Shown here in pieces: positions 8,769 through 17,836 of a DNA stretch of 64,000 bases. Each line of letters opens with the position of its first letter. Position 1 is the first letter of the stretch. The notes under the pieces are model-generated. The model saw only the letters and a program-made list of their open reading frames with translations, was not told where the DNA came from and made no database searches. The position numbers and the translations under genes were made by a program. This stretch comes from an uncultured Desulfuromonas sp. (GTDB lineage Bacteria > Desulfobacterota > Desulfuromonadia > Desulfuromonadales > Desulfuromonadaceae): contig NZ_OY787469.1 of NCBI RefSeq assembly GCF_963678835.1, forward strand, positions 2,356,001 to 2,420,000, written 5' to 3'.

Positions 8769-8791
8769 AAGGGCGGTCCCTCTCCGCCCTT
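8769..8791 (+). terminator. hairpin between nifH and nifD
   Basis: AAGGGCGG (8769-8776) pairs with CCGCCCTT (8784-8791) around a 7-nt loop; only a short GCTTTA follows. Probably a partial terminator or a 3' stabiliser that keeps nifH mRNA more abundant than nifDK mRNA. Confidence 0.5.
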
Positions 8792-8864
8792 GCTTTACCC
8801 GCTAACCAAAAGATCAAAAACTCACTGCGGGTTTAAATAGTCTGTAAGTGAAGGAGATAACGTA

Positions 8865-10307
8865 ATGGCAGAGAGAAAACCTATTGAAGGTGTAACCATA
8901 GAAAAAACTGAGAAGCTGATTGAGGATACTCTGGCGTTTATGCCTGAGAAAGCGGCCAAGAAGCGTCGCCCTCACGTTGGCGCCAATGAGCCTTCCGCTT
9001 CTCCCTGTGCGGTTAAATCAAACCGTAAAATCGTTCCCGGTGTTATGAGCCAACGCGGCTGTGCTTACGCCGGTGCCAAGGGTGTTGTTTGGGGTCCGAT
9101 TCGTGACATGGTTCACGTTTCCCACGGCCCGATTGGTTGTGGTGTGTACAGCTGGGGTACGCGTCGTAACCTGGTTCAAGGCATTCCCGGTATCACATCG
9201 TTCCCTCTGGACTTCACTTCCGACTTCCAGGAGCGTGACATTGTTTACGGTGGTGATATCAAACTGGAAAAACTGCTGCGTGAAGCGGATGAACTGTTCC
9301 CGCTGAACAAAGGTTTGTCGGTATTGTCCGAGTGCCCGGTAGGTCTGATTGGTGACGACATCAATGCCGTTACCAAAAAGATGGAAAAAGAACTCGATAA
9401 ACTGGTTGTTCCCTGTAACTGTGAAGGTTTCCGTGGCGTCAGTCAGTCGCTGGGTCATCACATCTCCAACGATTCCATCCGTGACTTTGTTATCGGCAAG
9501 CGTGAGTTTGATGAAGAGCCGGGTCCCTACGATATCGCCCTGATCGGTGACTACAATATCGGTGGTGACGTCTGGGCGGCCAAGCCGATTCTCGAAGAGA
9601 TGGGCTTGAACGTAAAAGCGATCTGGACCGGTGACGGTGAGATTGAAAAGATTGCAGCCACCTACCAGGTAAAACTGAATGTTATCCACTGTTACCGTTC
9701 CATGAACTACATGTGTAAGGTTATGGAAGAGAAGTGGAATATTCCCTGGATCGAGTATAACTTTTTCGGCCCGACTAAAATTGCTGAAAGTATCCGCGCG
9801 ATTGCTGAACGCTTTGACGACACCATCAAGGAAAAAGGCGAGCAGGTTATCGCTAAGTATACCCCGATGGCCGAGGAGATCATCGCTCAATACAAACCTC
9901 GCCTCGATGGCAAAACCGCCATGCTGTTTGTCGGTGGTCTGCGTCCCCGCCACACCGTTGGTGCTTACGAAGACTTAGGTATTCAGGTGACTGGTACCGG
10001 TTACGAGTTTGCTCACCAGGACGATTATGATCGTACTGCTCCTGAAATGGCTAAAGGCACCATCATTTATGACGACGTCTCCGAATTCGAATTGGAGAGA
10101 TACGTTGAAACCATGAAACCTGACCTGGTTGGTAGTGGCATCAAGGAAAAGTATGTCTTCCAAAAAGCCGGCATTCCTTTCCGCCAGATGCACAGCTGGG
10201 ATTACTCCGGTCCTTATCACGGCTATGAAGGTTTCAAAATCTTTGCCCGCGATATTGACATGGCGATCAACAGCCCGACCTGGAAACTGGTGAAATCTCC
10301 TTTTTAG
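8865..10307 (+). CDS. nifD: nitrogenase molybdenum-iron protein alpha chain NifD
   Basis: A 480-residue alpha subunit of Mo-nitrogenase, which holds FeMo-cofactor and shares the P-cluster with NifK. P-cluster cysteines lie in [19 protein letters not shown] and [11 protein letters not shown]; cofactor ligands are the Cys in [11 protein letters not shown] and the His in [15 protein letters not shown]. The presence of both cofactor ligands and the length mark the Mo form rather than VnfD or AnfD. ATG 8865 follows AAGGAGA by 8 nt. It is in an operon with nifH upstream and nifK 81 nt downstream. Confidence 0.97.
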   Translation: MAERKPIEGVTIEKTEKLIEDTLAFMPEKAAKKRRPHVGANEPSASPCAVKSNRKIVPGVMSQRGCAYAGAKGVVWGPIRDMVHVSHGPIGCGVYSWGTRRNLVQGIPGITSFPLDFTSDFQERDIVYGGDIKLEKLLREADELFPLNKGLSVLSECPVGLIGDDINAVTKKMEKELDKLVVPCNCEGFRGVSQSLGHHISNDSIRDFVIGKREFDEEPGPYDIALIGDYNIGGDVWAAKPILEEMGLNVKAIWTGDGEIEKIAATYQVKLNVIHCYRSMNYMCKVMEEKWNIPWIEYNFFGPTKIAESIRAIAERFDDTIKEKGEQVIAKYTPMAEEIIAQYKPRLDGKTAMLFVGGLRPRHTVGAYEDLGIQVTGTGYEFAHQDDYDRTAPEMAKGTIIYDDVSEFELERYVETMKPDLVGSGIKEKYVFQKAGIPFRQMHSWDYSGPYHGYEGFKIFARDIDMAINSPTWKLVKSPF

Positions 10308-10388
10308 GCTCTGTTGAACAACATAACGACGTATTAACCCAATTAGCCATGACCTTTGTCACGGTTGGATGACAGGGAGATAAAGACA

Positions 10389-11849
10389 ATGACTGAAAAT
10401 GCAGTTAGAAAAATAACAACTCACACCCCAGAAGAGATCGAGCGGGTGGCCGAGTGGACCAAAACAGAAGAATACAAAGAGAAAAACTTTGCCCGTGAAG
10501 CGCTGGTTGTTAACCCGGCTCACGCCTGCCAGCCTCTCGGCGCTCAAATGGTTGCCAGCGGTTTCGCAGAAACCCTGCCGTTTGTTCACGGTTCTCAGGG
10601 GTGCGCTTCTTACTTCCGCAGCACCTTCAACCGTCACTTCCGTGAGCCTTCTGCGGCCACCTGTGATGCGATGACTGAGGACGGCGCGGTTTTCGGTGGC
10701 CAGAATAACCTGTTTGAAGGTCTGGAAAACGCCTACACTCTGTATAAGCCGAAAATGATGGCGGTTTATACCACCTGTATGCCTGAAGTTATCGGTGATG
10801 ACCTGACAGCATTTATTAAAAATGCCAAAACAGCAGGACATGTTCCTGAGGAGCTGCCGATCCCTTATGCCAATACGCCGAGCTTCAACGGTACGCATCT
10901 GCACGGTTTTGACGCCATGCTCAAGGGTATTCTTGAGTACCTGACCAAGGATCAAAAGGTTGAAGACAAGTGTACCGGCAAGCTGAATCTGATCCCCGGT
11001 TTCGAAGGCAATATCGGCAACCTGCGTGAGTATCAACGTATTCTCGATTTGTTCGGTATCCCGTTTGTCATGATGCCGGATATTTCCGAAGTGTTTGACT
11101 CCGGTTGTGACGGAAATTACAAGCTGTATCCCGGTGGTACTTCCTTGGAAGAGGCTGCTGAATCCATCAACGGCAAAGTAACCATGTCCTTGCAAAAGTG
11201 GACCACGCCGCAAACCATGCGCTTTGTTAAATCGGAATTCTCCGGTGTGCATGAAGTGATGTCGATGCCGATGGGCATTGAAAAAACCGACGCATTGTTG
11301 ATGAAACTCAGCGAGTTGTTCGACAAGCCGATCCCTGAGCAGCTGAAAAAAGAGCGTGCTCGTGCTGTTGATGCCATGACGGACGGCCATCAGTACATCC
11401 ACGGCAAGAAGTTCGCTGTTTACGGCGATCCTGACTACCTGCTGGGTATTGTCTCCTTCCTGCTCGAGATGGGAGCGCATCCGCATCACATTGTCTGCTC
11501 TCGCAGCAACAAGAAGTTCAAGAAGGAGATGGAAGCACTTCTAGAAACGTCTGAGTACGGTGCGGGTTGCACCGTTTATGTGAATCGCGACCTGTGGCAT
11601 CTGCGCAGCTTGATTTTTACCGATCCTGTTGATGGGATTATCGGCGACACCCACGGTAAGTTTGTGGCTCGTGACACAGGGCTGCCCCTGTTCCGCGTCG
11701 GTTTCCCGATCATCGACCGTATCAACCTGCACCGCAGTCCTATTGTCGGTTACCAGGGCGTCATTAACCTGATGTCCATGATTTGTAACAAATTCCTCGA
11801 CATTAAAGACGAGACTTGTGAAGACCAGTGGTTTGAGATGATGCGTTAA
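10389..11849 (+). CDS. nifK: nitrogenase molybdenum-iron protein beta chain NifK
   Basis: A 486-residue beta subunit, shorter than the about 520 residues of the Azotobacter protein, mostly at the N-terminus, as in many anaerobes. P-cluster cysteines lie in NPAHACQPLGA, HGSQGCASYFRS and TTCMPEVIGDD. The ATG at 10389 is chosen because GGGAG lies 10 nt upstream and MTENAVRKITTHTPEEI is a normal NifK N-terminus; an in-frame upstream alternative would start in the nifD-nifK spacer. It is followed by a region with three inverted repeats before nifX. Confidence 0.96.
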   Translation: MTENAVRKITTHTPEEIERVAEWTKTEEYKEKNFAREALVVNPAHACQPLGAQMVASGFAETLPFVHGSQGCASYFRSTFNRHFREPSAATCDAMTEDGAVFGGQNNLFEGLENAYTLYKPKMMAVYTTCMPEVIGDDLTAFIKNAKTAGHVPEELPIPYANTPSFNGTHLHGFDAMLKGILEYLTKDQKVEDKCTGKLNLIPGFEGNIGNLREYQRILDLFGIPFVMMPDISEVFDSGCDGNYKLYPGGTSLEEAAESINGKVTMSLQKWTTPQTMRFVKSEFSGVHEVMSMPMGIEKTDALLMKLSELFDKPIPEQLKKERARAVDAMTDGHQYIHGKKFAVYGDPDYLLGIVSFLLEMGAHPHHIVCSRSNKKFKKEMEALLETSEYGAGCTVYVNRDLWHLRSLIFTDPVDGIIGDTHGKFVARDTGLPLFRVGFPIIDRINLHRSPIVGYQGVINLMSMICNKFLDIKDETCEDQWFEMMR

Positions 11850-11855
11850 ATCACA

Positions 11856-12047
11856 CACTCCCCGAAACAGTGTGTTTCGGGGAGTGACTCTCAATACTTC
11901 TATCGTCGGAAAATCATGAAGAGCACGAAGATTCAAGTGATTTAACCGACTCCTGGTTCTCGGTTAGGGAAGCTTGTCTTCGTGCTCTTTGTGCCTTAAA
12001 CAGCACAGCTGAGCGGCTGAGTCGGTCAACGCTGAACTGTGCTGTTT
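11856..12047 (+). repeat. three consecutive inverted repeats in the nifK-nifX spacer
   Basis: Hairpin 1: 14-bp perfect stem CACTCCCCGAAACA (11856-11869) with 11873-11886 and a GTG loop. Hairpin 2: AAGAGCACGAAGA (11919-11931) with TCTTCGTGCTCTT (11977-11989), enclosing a second stem TAACCGA/TCGGTTA. Hairpin 3: AAACAGCACAG (11998-12008) with CTGTGCTGTTT (12037-12047). The spacer is about 255 nt and has no other feature. No clear T-tract follows hairpin 1, so readthrough to nifX is likely; the structures may set NifDK to NifX ratios or be an unannotated RNA. Confidence 0.7.
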
Positions 12048-12104
12048 ACGGAAGACTTTTTTCCGCCAGACGAATCGGCAGTGATCAAAAGCAAGAGGAT
12101 GGAT

Positions 12105-12548
12105 ATGCAGAGAACACGTCGCCTCAGTATCGTCAAAAACATCCGAAAGAGAGGTTTATATATGAAAGTCGCCTTCGCAAGTACGGATAAAGTTCATGTC
12201 AATGAACATTTCGGTCGCGCCCAGGAATTCTACATCTGGGATGTCGCTGCCGATGATGCCTCACTCAATGGGGTGGTTCAGGTCAAGCAGGAGGGCAATG
12301 ACGAAGCCGAACGTATTGAAGCGCGTTGTTCCGGTGTTGCGGATTGTTCACTTGTCTATGTGGCTCAAATTGGCGGACCTGCGGCAGCCCGGCTGGTGCA
12401 GAAAAAAGTTCATCCCATCAAAATCAAGGATGAAGCAACCATTACGGAGACGGTTGAGAAACTTCAGGAAGTTTTGAGGAATAATCCGCCGCCCTGGCTG
12501 CGTAAAGCGATGATGAAAGGGGAGCGTCCCAGCTTTGCTGATCGCTAG
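12105..12548 (+). CDS. nifX: nitrogenase cofactor carrier/assembly protein NifX
   Basis: A protein of the NifX/NafY/NifB-C-terminal family that binds FeMo-cofactor precursors. Core segment MKVAFASTDKVHVNEHFGRAQEFYIWDV is typical (His of EHFG is conserved). I chose ATG 12105 (AGAGG 6 nt upstream; 147 residues) because the extension MQRTRRLSIVKN resembles the short N-terminal tail of Klebsiella and Azotobacter NifX. A start at 12162 (128 residues, GAGG 7 nt upstream) is almost equally possible. It is followed 47 nt later by fdxB. Confidence 0.88.
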   Translation: MQRTRRLSIVKNIRKRGLYMKVAFASTDKVHVNEHFGRAQEFYIWDVAADDASLNGVVQVKQEGNDEAERIEARCSGVADCSLVYVAQIGGPAAARLVQKKVHPIKIKDEATITETVEKLQEVLRNNPPPWLRKAMMKGERPSFADR

Positions 12549-12595
12549 GAGCGGTTTTTGAACCAACATAGAAAGTCTACAAGGAGATTTAAAAG

Positions 12596-12865
12596 ATGGC
12601 GTATTTAACTGGTAAAACCAAAGGTGGCAAGGATTGGACTCCGAATTTCGTCGAGAGCATTGATCCTGAAAAATGTATCGGCTGCGGACGTTGTTTCAAA
12701 GCCTGCTCTCGTAAAGTTCTCGGTCCCGAGGATTTTTATGACGAAGAGACCGACACTGAGCGTATGGTCATGACCATTGTGAATGATGACAACTGTATCG
12801 GTTGCATGGGCTGTATCGTCACCTGCCCGAAAAAATGTTTTACCGTGGCTCCGTTGGAGGTTTAA
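12596..12865 (+). CDS. fdxB: nif-specific ferredoxin III (FdxB)
   Basis: An 89-residue 2[4Fe-4S] ferredoxin. Two cysteine clusters are visible: [20 protein letters not shown] and [18 protein letters not shown]. The spacer between them and the N-terminal [17 protein letters not shown] are typical of the nif-associated ferredoxin III family rather than general bacterial ferredoxins. It probably donates electrons for nitrogenase or cofactor assembly. ATG follows AAGGAG by 9 nt. It is the last gene of the nif island; a strong terminator follows. Confidence 0.93.
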   Translation: MAYLTGKTKGGKDWTPNFVESIDPEKCIGCGRCFKACSRKVLGPEDFYDEETDTERMVMTIVNDDNCIGCMGCIVTCPKKCFTVAPLEV

Positions 12866-12882
12866 TTTTATAGAGATATCTT

Positions 12883-12925
12883 CAGCGACAACCCTACCTG
12901 ATCGGGGTTGTCGCTGTTTATTTTC
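12883..12925 (+). terminator. rho-independent terminator after fdxB
   Basis: CAGCGACAACCC (12883-12894) pairs with GGGTTGTCGCTG (12905-12916), a perfect 12-bp stem, followed by TTTATTTTCTTT. It closes the nif transcription unit. Confidence 0.92.
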
Positions 12926-12999
12926 TTTCCAGAGTGCAATTGCCTAAGGCTTAGCAAAGTGGTAACGAGGGGTTTCCACTTTGCTTTTTTTTATCTTTT

Positions 13000-14049
13000 T
13001 TATACCACCAGATCCAGTTCTTGAATCGTGCCCGCACGTCCATCTTCATGCAGAAAAATACCGGTTTCACGCGTCTGTCCGAGCAAGCTGTTGTCACTTG
13101 AGTCTGTCAGTGAAAACGGTGTTGATGTTGAACCGAGATAGATGGCGCCAATCCCTGCCTGTCCCAATGACAACAGTTTCTGATTGCCGTCACTGTCGCG
13201 TGTCCAAATGCGCAGGCGGTCATAAATGCTGTCTTGTTCATCAATCCACATATTGCCATCGTTGTCGTAGGCTGCCAGTTCTGAAAATCCGTCATTGGTG
13301 GTTGGGCCAAACAGTTCGCTGCCATCGTTGATGACACCATCACTGTTTTTATCCAGGGCCAGAAAACCGCTGCCGGGAGTAACAAATGAGATCTGGTCTT
13401 GCTGTCCATCCAAGTCAAGGTCAAAGCTGATTTTGTCTGTTGTCAACTGGGCGGCTGTGCCATTAAAGTTGATAACGAGTGGGTCTTTAAGGGCCTGCCC
13501 AGCGCGGACGTTAACGTTCATTTCCTGATGAAATTCACGACTCATATTCAGTTCAACATTCAAGTCGATTTGGCGTCCATCCGCTGTCGTAACTTGAGCC
13601 TGGGCGGAAAAATTGACACTCTCCTGTTCATGGTAGGACTCGTGATAACTGTAGACCAGACCAAAATTTTCAGGAATGTCTGACTCTTGAGGCTGGATGC
13701 TGAGCTGGGCGGCTGTGGCCTGTTTCTGTAGACTCTGAGCGATATTGATTTTGTGGTTCAGCTTGATCTCTTTACCGGTCAGCATTTCCGTAAGTCGCTT
13801 AAGCAGCAGGATATTGAGCTCTTCGATCGGATCTTCAGTGTCGAGTGGATCGACAATCTCCGTTTGTATTTGCTGAGCGTTGTGAGCAGCCGCACTCAGG
13901 TTGACATGGCTGGCTATTTGCCCAGGAGGGGGAAGTGTGTTTTCGTCTTCTCGTTGCGCTGTCCAGAATTGCAGGGTCTCTTTCTGAACGCTGGTTTGTG
14001 ATTTTTGATGTTGGGCTTGCAGTTGGACGGTTGATTCGGTGATAATCAT
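13000..14049 (-). CDS. EF-hand/VCBS-like calcium-binding repeat protein, function unknown
   Basis: A 349-residue protein without signal peptide. The N-terminal half (residues 1-150) is Gln-rich and low in known motifs. The C-terminal half has Asp/Asn-rich loops of EF-hand or dockerin type: DLDLDGQQDQISF, ALDKNSDGVINDGSELFG, AYDNDGNMWIDEQDSIYDRL and TRDSDGNQKLLSL. These suggest several calcium sites. Similar proteins occur as hypothetical genes in marine proteobacteria, sometimes near secreted repeat proteins. The start follows GGAGG on the minus strand. It is transcribed towards the nif terminator and is divergent from the next gene; no functional link to nif is seen. Confidence 0.7.
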   Translation of the reverse strand: MIITESTVQLQAQHQKSQTSVQKETLQFWTAQREDENTLPPPGQIASHVNLSAAAHNAQQIQTEIVDPLDTEDPIEELNILLLKRLTEMLTGKEIKLNHKINIAQSLQKQATAAQLSIQPQESDIPENFGLVYSYHESYHEQESVNFSAQAQVTTADGRQIDLNVELNMSREFHQEMNVNVRAGQALKDPLVINFNGTAAQLTTDKISFDLDLDGQQDQISFVTPGSGFLALDKNSDGVINDGSELFGPTTNDGFSELAAYDNDGNMWIDEQDSIYDRLRIWTRDSDGNQKLLSLGQAGIGAIYLGSTSTPFSLTDSSDNSLLGQTRETGIFLHEDGRAGTIQELDLVV

Positions 14050-14183
14050 CGCGGCCCTCCGTGGCTATGTGTTGATAAAGCGAGCACGTGGCAATGTCTT
14101 CCGTGACATTAGCCAGTGTCTATTTCTATCGGCACAATGTCTAAAAACTTTAACGTTTTTTTTGCCAACATCATGGAGTTTTT

Positions 14184-14729
14184 GTGCGTAGTAGTTTGTT
14201 TATTCTTATCTCTTTGATTTTATTGTGGATTTCAAGAAATCCCTTACGCAATTTTCGCAGCCACGGTTTTTATCGTTTCTTTGCTTTTGAGGGTGTCGTG
14301 GCTCTGGTTCTTATCAATCATCCCTACTGGTTTGACGACCCCTTTGCCTTGAGGCAGTTGCTATCATGGCTGTTGCTGATTTGTTCAGTTGGTTTTGTTA
14401 TCCATGGTGTTCAACTGTTACGCATTGTCGGTGGTCGTGGTGACCGTCATGATATGCCCGAAAATCTGGCTTTTGAAAATACCGTTAAACTGGTTGAGGT
14501 CGGCTTGTATCGTTTTATTCGTCATCCCATGTATGCATCGTTGCTGTTGCTGGCCTGGGGGGCCTTTCTCAAGCATCCGGCACCGTTGACCGTCGCTCTT
14601 GCTGTGACGACAACTCTTTTTCTGGTGGCGACCGCCAAGGTTGAGGAACGGGAAAATCTGCGTTTTTTTGGTGACCAGTATCAGGACTACTGCCGCCGAT
14701 CAAAAATGTTTATTCCATTCGTGTTCTGA
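14184..14729 (+). CDS. isoprenylcysteine carboxyl methyltransferase-like membrane protein
   Basis: A 181-residue protein with about four membrane segments. The C-terminal region has the ICMT/PEMT signature: GLYRFIRHPMYASLLLLAWG at about residues 113-132 and EERENLRFFGDQYQDYCRRS further on, which bind S-adenosylmethionine and substrate. The methylated substrate is unknown in bacteria of this kind. GTG start at 14184 after TGGAG; no ATG fits better. The next gene begins 4 nt after its stop. Confidence 0.75.
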   Translation: MRSSLFILISLILLWISRNPLRNFRSHGFYRFFAFEGVVALVLINHPYWFDDPFALRQLLSWLLLICSVGFVIHGVQLLRIVGGRGDRHDMPENLAFENTVKLVEVGLYRFIRHPMYASLLLLAWGAFLKHPAPLTVALAVTTTLFLVATAKVEERENLRFFGDQYQDYCRRSKMFIPFVF

Positions 14730-14733
14730 TGGG

Positions 14734-15688
14734 ATGAAAAAACTGCGACCGTTTGTCTTAAAACTTGTCCGTGAAACGCTCACCACCAGTGTTGCGTTGT
14801 TCAAAATAACGCTTCCCGTTTCTGCGTTAGCCAAGCTATTGACGGATTTTGGAGTGACAGACGGTATTGGCTCTATGCTTGGCCCGCTGATGGGGATGTT
14901 CGGGCTGCCCGGTGAGATGGGATTGGTGTGGGCCAGTGCCTTGCTGACAAATCTTTACGGCGGGTTGAGTGTCTTTGCCTCTTTGCCGCAGGCTGGCGAC
15001 CTCACCATTGCCCAGGTCAGCGTGTTAACCACGATGATGCTGATGGCTCATGGTTTACCGGTGGAAATGATGATTGCTCGCAAGGCTGGAGTTCGACTAC
15101 GTTTTTCACTGCTTGTCAGGGGTGGTGGGGCCTTGTTGGCGGGACGTGTTCTTCATGGAGCTTACCAATGGACTGGGTGGTTAAATCACCCCCAGCCAAG
15201 CTCTCTGGCAGCCGCCAAAAGTTGCTCCAGGTTGGCTGAATTGGACTCTGGCCCAAGGCCAGAACATGCTCTCTATTGCCAGCGTGATTATGCTGCTTCT
15301 TATCGTGATGCATCTGCTCGAATTCTCGGGAGTTGTCTGCTTAATGACATGTTGGCTGCGCCCTTTGCTGTCAATCCTTGGTCTGAGTGGCGCTGCGGCT
15401 CCGGTGACGATGATCGGGATGTTTCTGGGACTGAGTTACGGGGGCGGTCTGATCATTCAGGAAGCGCGCAGCGGCAAACTGCCAGCGCGAGAGGTTGTCC
15501 TGTCCCTGTCGTTGATGGGACTGTGCCATAGTGTCATTGAAGATACGCTGTTGATGGGCATGGTCGGGGGACACTGGTCAGCGATCCTGGTTGGCAGGAT
15601 TGTGGTTTCTCTGTTTGTGGTGATAGGCTTGCGGCTGGTGTTTCAGATGGTGCCGCTGACAGTGCTTAAGCGTTATGTTTATGCTTGA
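14734..15688 (+). pseudogene. nucleoside-recognition (Gate) domain membrane protein, frameshifted
   Basis: Two halves of one membrane protein lie in different frames. The first (from ATG 14734) reads MKKLRPFVLKLVRETLTTSV to TGWLNHP; the second continues as SQALWQPPKVAPGWLNWTLA and ends RLVFQMVPLTVLKRYVYA at 15688. The switch falls in a run of five C at 15189-15193: removing one C joins the halves into about 317 residues with the Gate-domain pattern (GMFGLPGEMGLVWASALLTN; GLSYGGGLIIQEARSGKLP). The defect may be a real mutation, a phase-variable tract or a sequencing error. The family is thought to be transport-related, but its substrate is unknown. Confidence 0.75.
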
Positions 15689-15692
15689 TTGA

Positions 15693-15842
15693 GCAGGATG
15701 TTGAAAAAATCCCATCCGGGGGCAACGATGCAAGCCGAAAATATGATTTCCGTCGTGCTCACAACATCAACTACCTGAAAACCTGCCCTTGATTTTGGCC
15801 GCCCGTCCATGGCCTCCACAGGCTGTTTTTCAACAGTCTGTT
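15693..15842 (-). repeat. MITE-like repeat, copy A
   Basis: A roughly 150-bp segment whose reverse complement closely matches 22507-22660. Its ends are imperfect inverted repeats: GCAGGATGTTGAAAA at the left and, read on the other strand, ACAGACTGTTGAAAAAC at the right. It contains no credible gene. It lies just after the frameshifted membrane-protein gene and reaches into the end of the DUF1858 gene. Confidence 0.8.
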
Positions 15843-16051
15843 AGACTGACTGCGGCGTGGTTAAGGTCGGTCAGCAGGGCTGCCAGATCCAGTTGATAGG
15901 CAGACGCGACAGCCTCCACGGTTTCAAACAGGACGGTGCAACAGAGACAGACGCCAGCCTGTTCGTCATAACGGTGAAAAATTTCAATGGTTTGTTCGTG
16001 AGCGCTGACGATGTCCAGCAAGGTCATATCAGGCCGTATAATTTGATTCAT
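15830..16051 (-). CDS. DUF1858-domain small protein
   Basis: A 73-residue protein resembling the DUF1858/ScdA N-terminal domain: IRPDMTLLDIVSAHEQTIEI, a CLCC-type cysteine cluster (AGVCLCCTVLFETVEAVASA), and LDLAALLTDLN. Such domains occur alone or at the start of Fe-S repair and redox proteins in anaerobes. The start is preceded by AAGGAACAG on the minus strand. Its 3' end overlaps the tip of the MITE-like repeat, so the last residues may derive from the insertion. Confidence 0.72.
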   Translation of the reverse strand: MNQIIRPDMTLLDIVSAHEQTIEIFHRYDEQAGVCLCCTVLFETVEAVASAYQLDLAALLTDLNHAAVSLTDC

Positions 16052-16758
16052 GGTTACTGTTCCTTGTTTGTCCGCCGATTTTTTTCTTAATTTCGTCTAA
16101 ATCCGTATTTTATGTTCCGGCAAAGGTTGCAGACCTGACCATCGACAGAGACCTGTTGTCTCACATTTTATGAATGCCAGTCTGCTCTTAGCGGAATGCA
16201 GCTCCAGTTGAATGTGCCACCGATTCATCGGATCGCATCGATGGCTATGGATAGCGTATCTGGCGATGTGCGAAGTTTATTCTACTTATTCTCAGTGGTT
16301 AAAACTAGGGAAGTCATGCAAAAAATGGTTTTTTTTTCGCCGCTTGACATAAGGGCTACCTATGTCGAAAAGCCGAGTGATTTGCCAATTTATTAAGGTA
16401 AGATGCTGATATTATGATCATTTGACTGTAGTGATGCTATATTTTAATACATGGCATTCCCTATATGCGGAGGTGACTATTAATTGGTGATCGCTATTTT
16501 TAATCTTGTTTCTTTGAATCTTTTGTTTATAATGCAGACAGATTTTGTCATTATTTCTGGGTTGAATTTGGATGAAATTCGTCATTAATTGCCGCCTGAA
16601 AAGAGGACAGTTTTTGTTAGCTATTTGAGCGGCATCATTGAATTGACGTTTGATCGTTTTAGATGCGCTGCTGATTTGTACATCGGGAGAGGGGGTTGTA
16701 GGAACCCTGTTTGCTCCTGATGTTTTAGACAATCTGTAGGAAAAGGGAGGTTTTTCAA
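16052..16758. other. 700-bp AT-rich intergenic region
   Basis: No supported gene. Short frames here have no ribosome-binding site or recognisable protein. Features noted: an inverted repeat GACATA (16346-16351) / TATGTC (16361-16366) overlapping a TTGACA hexamer at 16345, which could be an operator, and a possible promoter TTGTTT (16506-16511), 16-nt gap, TATAAT (16528-16533) pointing to the outer-membrane protein gene. Confidence 0.4.
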
Positions 16759-17727
16759 ATGGGAAAAACAGTTACATTTCAAAAATGTCTATGTGTTGCA
16801 ATTGTGCTGGTTGCAGGGCTTTTGTCGATGGTACCGCAAACAGGGCATGCTGATGAATTTGATCGGTATATTATGCCTGTGTCGAATCCGGTCTTCAATG
16901 CTGAAGCCCGCAACAAGACAATGGTTCGCCCGCTCTATTTTCATCAGAATCTGCCGGAAAAAGTTCAAACCATTGTTGGTAAAGTGCCCGTGGATGGTAA
17001 GGTTACCGGGATCGCTGTGCAGGCAACTATTGCCTTAAGTGAGCGTTTTTCCATTGTCGCGGTCAAAGATGGATACCTGGACAGCGAACCGGATGAAACG
17101 TTAAGTGCCCACAGCGGTTGGGGCGACTTGGCTGCCGGACTTCAGTATTCGTTGATTTACGATCCGGAAAATCAGTTCATCCTCTCCGCTCGCGGCGTGT
17201 ATGAACTGCCTTCAGGTGATGACGAAATTTATCAAGGCAATGGTGATGGAACGATTACCCCTTCACTTCTTTTCCTTAAAGGTTTTGATCGGTTGCAGCT
17301 TTCAGGAGCATTGGGCGTCATTCTGCCGATTGATTCCGGCGAAGAAGATACCCTGCTGTATGATTCCTGGCATCTAAGCTATGCTGTAACGGATTGGTTT
17401 TTCCCACTGGTGGAATTCAATCACTTCTACGTTCTTGAAAGTGGTGACCGTGATGTTCCCGCATCCGGCCTTGGCGCGATCGGAACTGGCGATGAAGATG
17501 ATCTTGTCGCTGGCATTGCCGAGTTCAGCGGTTGTGATCTGATCAACCTCGGCGGTAGTAACAGCGATGAAAATCGCAACTATGCAACCATGGCCCTTGG
17601 TGCCCGTTTCCGCTTGACGGAATGGCTGGATGCCGGTGCCGCCTATGAATTTGCCGTCACCGATGAATCCCATGGCTTGTTGGATGACAGATACATTTTT
17701 GATATGGTTATTTCTGTCCCGTTATAA
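16759..17727 (+). CDS. outer-membrane beta-barrel protein, function unknown
   Basis: A 322-residue exported protein with a signal peptide of about 31 residues (positively charged start, hydrophobic core AIVLVAGLLSMV, cleavage near GHADEF). The rest shows alternating beta-strand pattern (GDLAAGLQYSLIYD, LQLSGALGVILPI, YATMALGARFRLTEWLDAGA) as in outer-membrane channels or transporters of the phenol-degradation/meta-pathway type. ATG follows GGGAGG at 9 nt. It is monocistronic, with a strong terminator behind it. The ligand cannot be told. Confidence 0.7.
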   Translation: MGKTVTFQKCLCVAIVLVAGLLSMVPQTGHADEFDRYIMPVSNPVFNAEARNKTMVRPLYFHQNLPEKVQTIVGKVPVDGKVTGIAVQATIALSERFSIVAVKDGYLDSEPDETLSAHSGWGDLAAGLQYSLIYDPENQFILSARGVYELPSGDDEIYQGNGDGTITPSLLFLKGFDRLQLSGALGVILPIDSGEEDTLLYDSWHLSYAVTDWFFPLVEFNHFYVLESGDRDVPASGLGAIGTGDEDDLVAGIAEFSGCDLINLGGSNSDENRNYATMALGARFRLTEWLDAGAAYEFAVTDESHGLLDDRYIFDMVISVPL

Positions 17728-17750
17728 GCAGAAGATGACTGTTTCTGTGT

Positions 17751-17794
17751 AAAAAAGCGGCCGGGATGCATTTGCATCCCGGCCGCTTTTTTTT
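17751..17794. terminator. bidirectional rho-independent terminator
   Basis: AAAAAAGCGGCCGGGATGCA (17751-17770) pairs with the segment 17773-17794 ending CCGGCCGCTTTTTTTT. A-tract and T-tract on the two sides allow termination from both directions. Confidence 0.93.
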
Positions 17795-17836
17795 ATCCAA
17801 CGAGACGGTTCAGAATGTTCCGCCGGTTGTAAATAT

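Noticed and set aside
9018-9953. 311-codon minus-strand frame opposite nifD
   Set aside because: Shadow of nifD; no recognisable protein and no regulatory signals.
10359-11489. 376-codon minus-strand frame opposite nifK
   Set aside because: Shadow of nifK caused by its codon use; no ribosome site or motif.
15185-15200. Programmed frameshift joining the two halves of the Gate-domain protein
   Set aside because: The C5 tract has no slippery heptamer, stimulatory hairpin or internal ribosome site that I can see; mutation or sequencing error is simpler.
15371-15574. Independent small gene on the minus strand in the frameshifted region
   Set aside because: Antisense to the second half of the membrane-protein gene, without motif or ribosome site.
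16196-16732. Short frames in the 700-bp AT-rich spacer
   Set aside because: No ribosome site, no motif, and composition unlike neighbouring genes.
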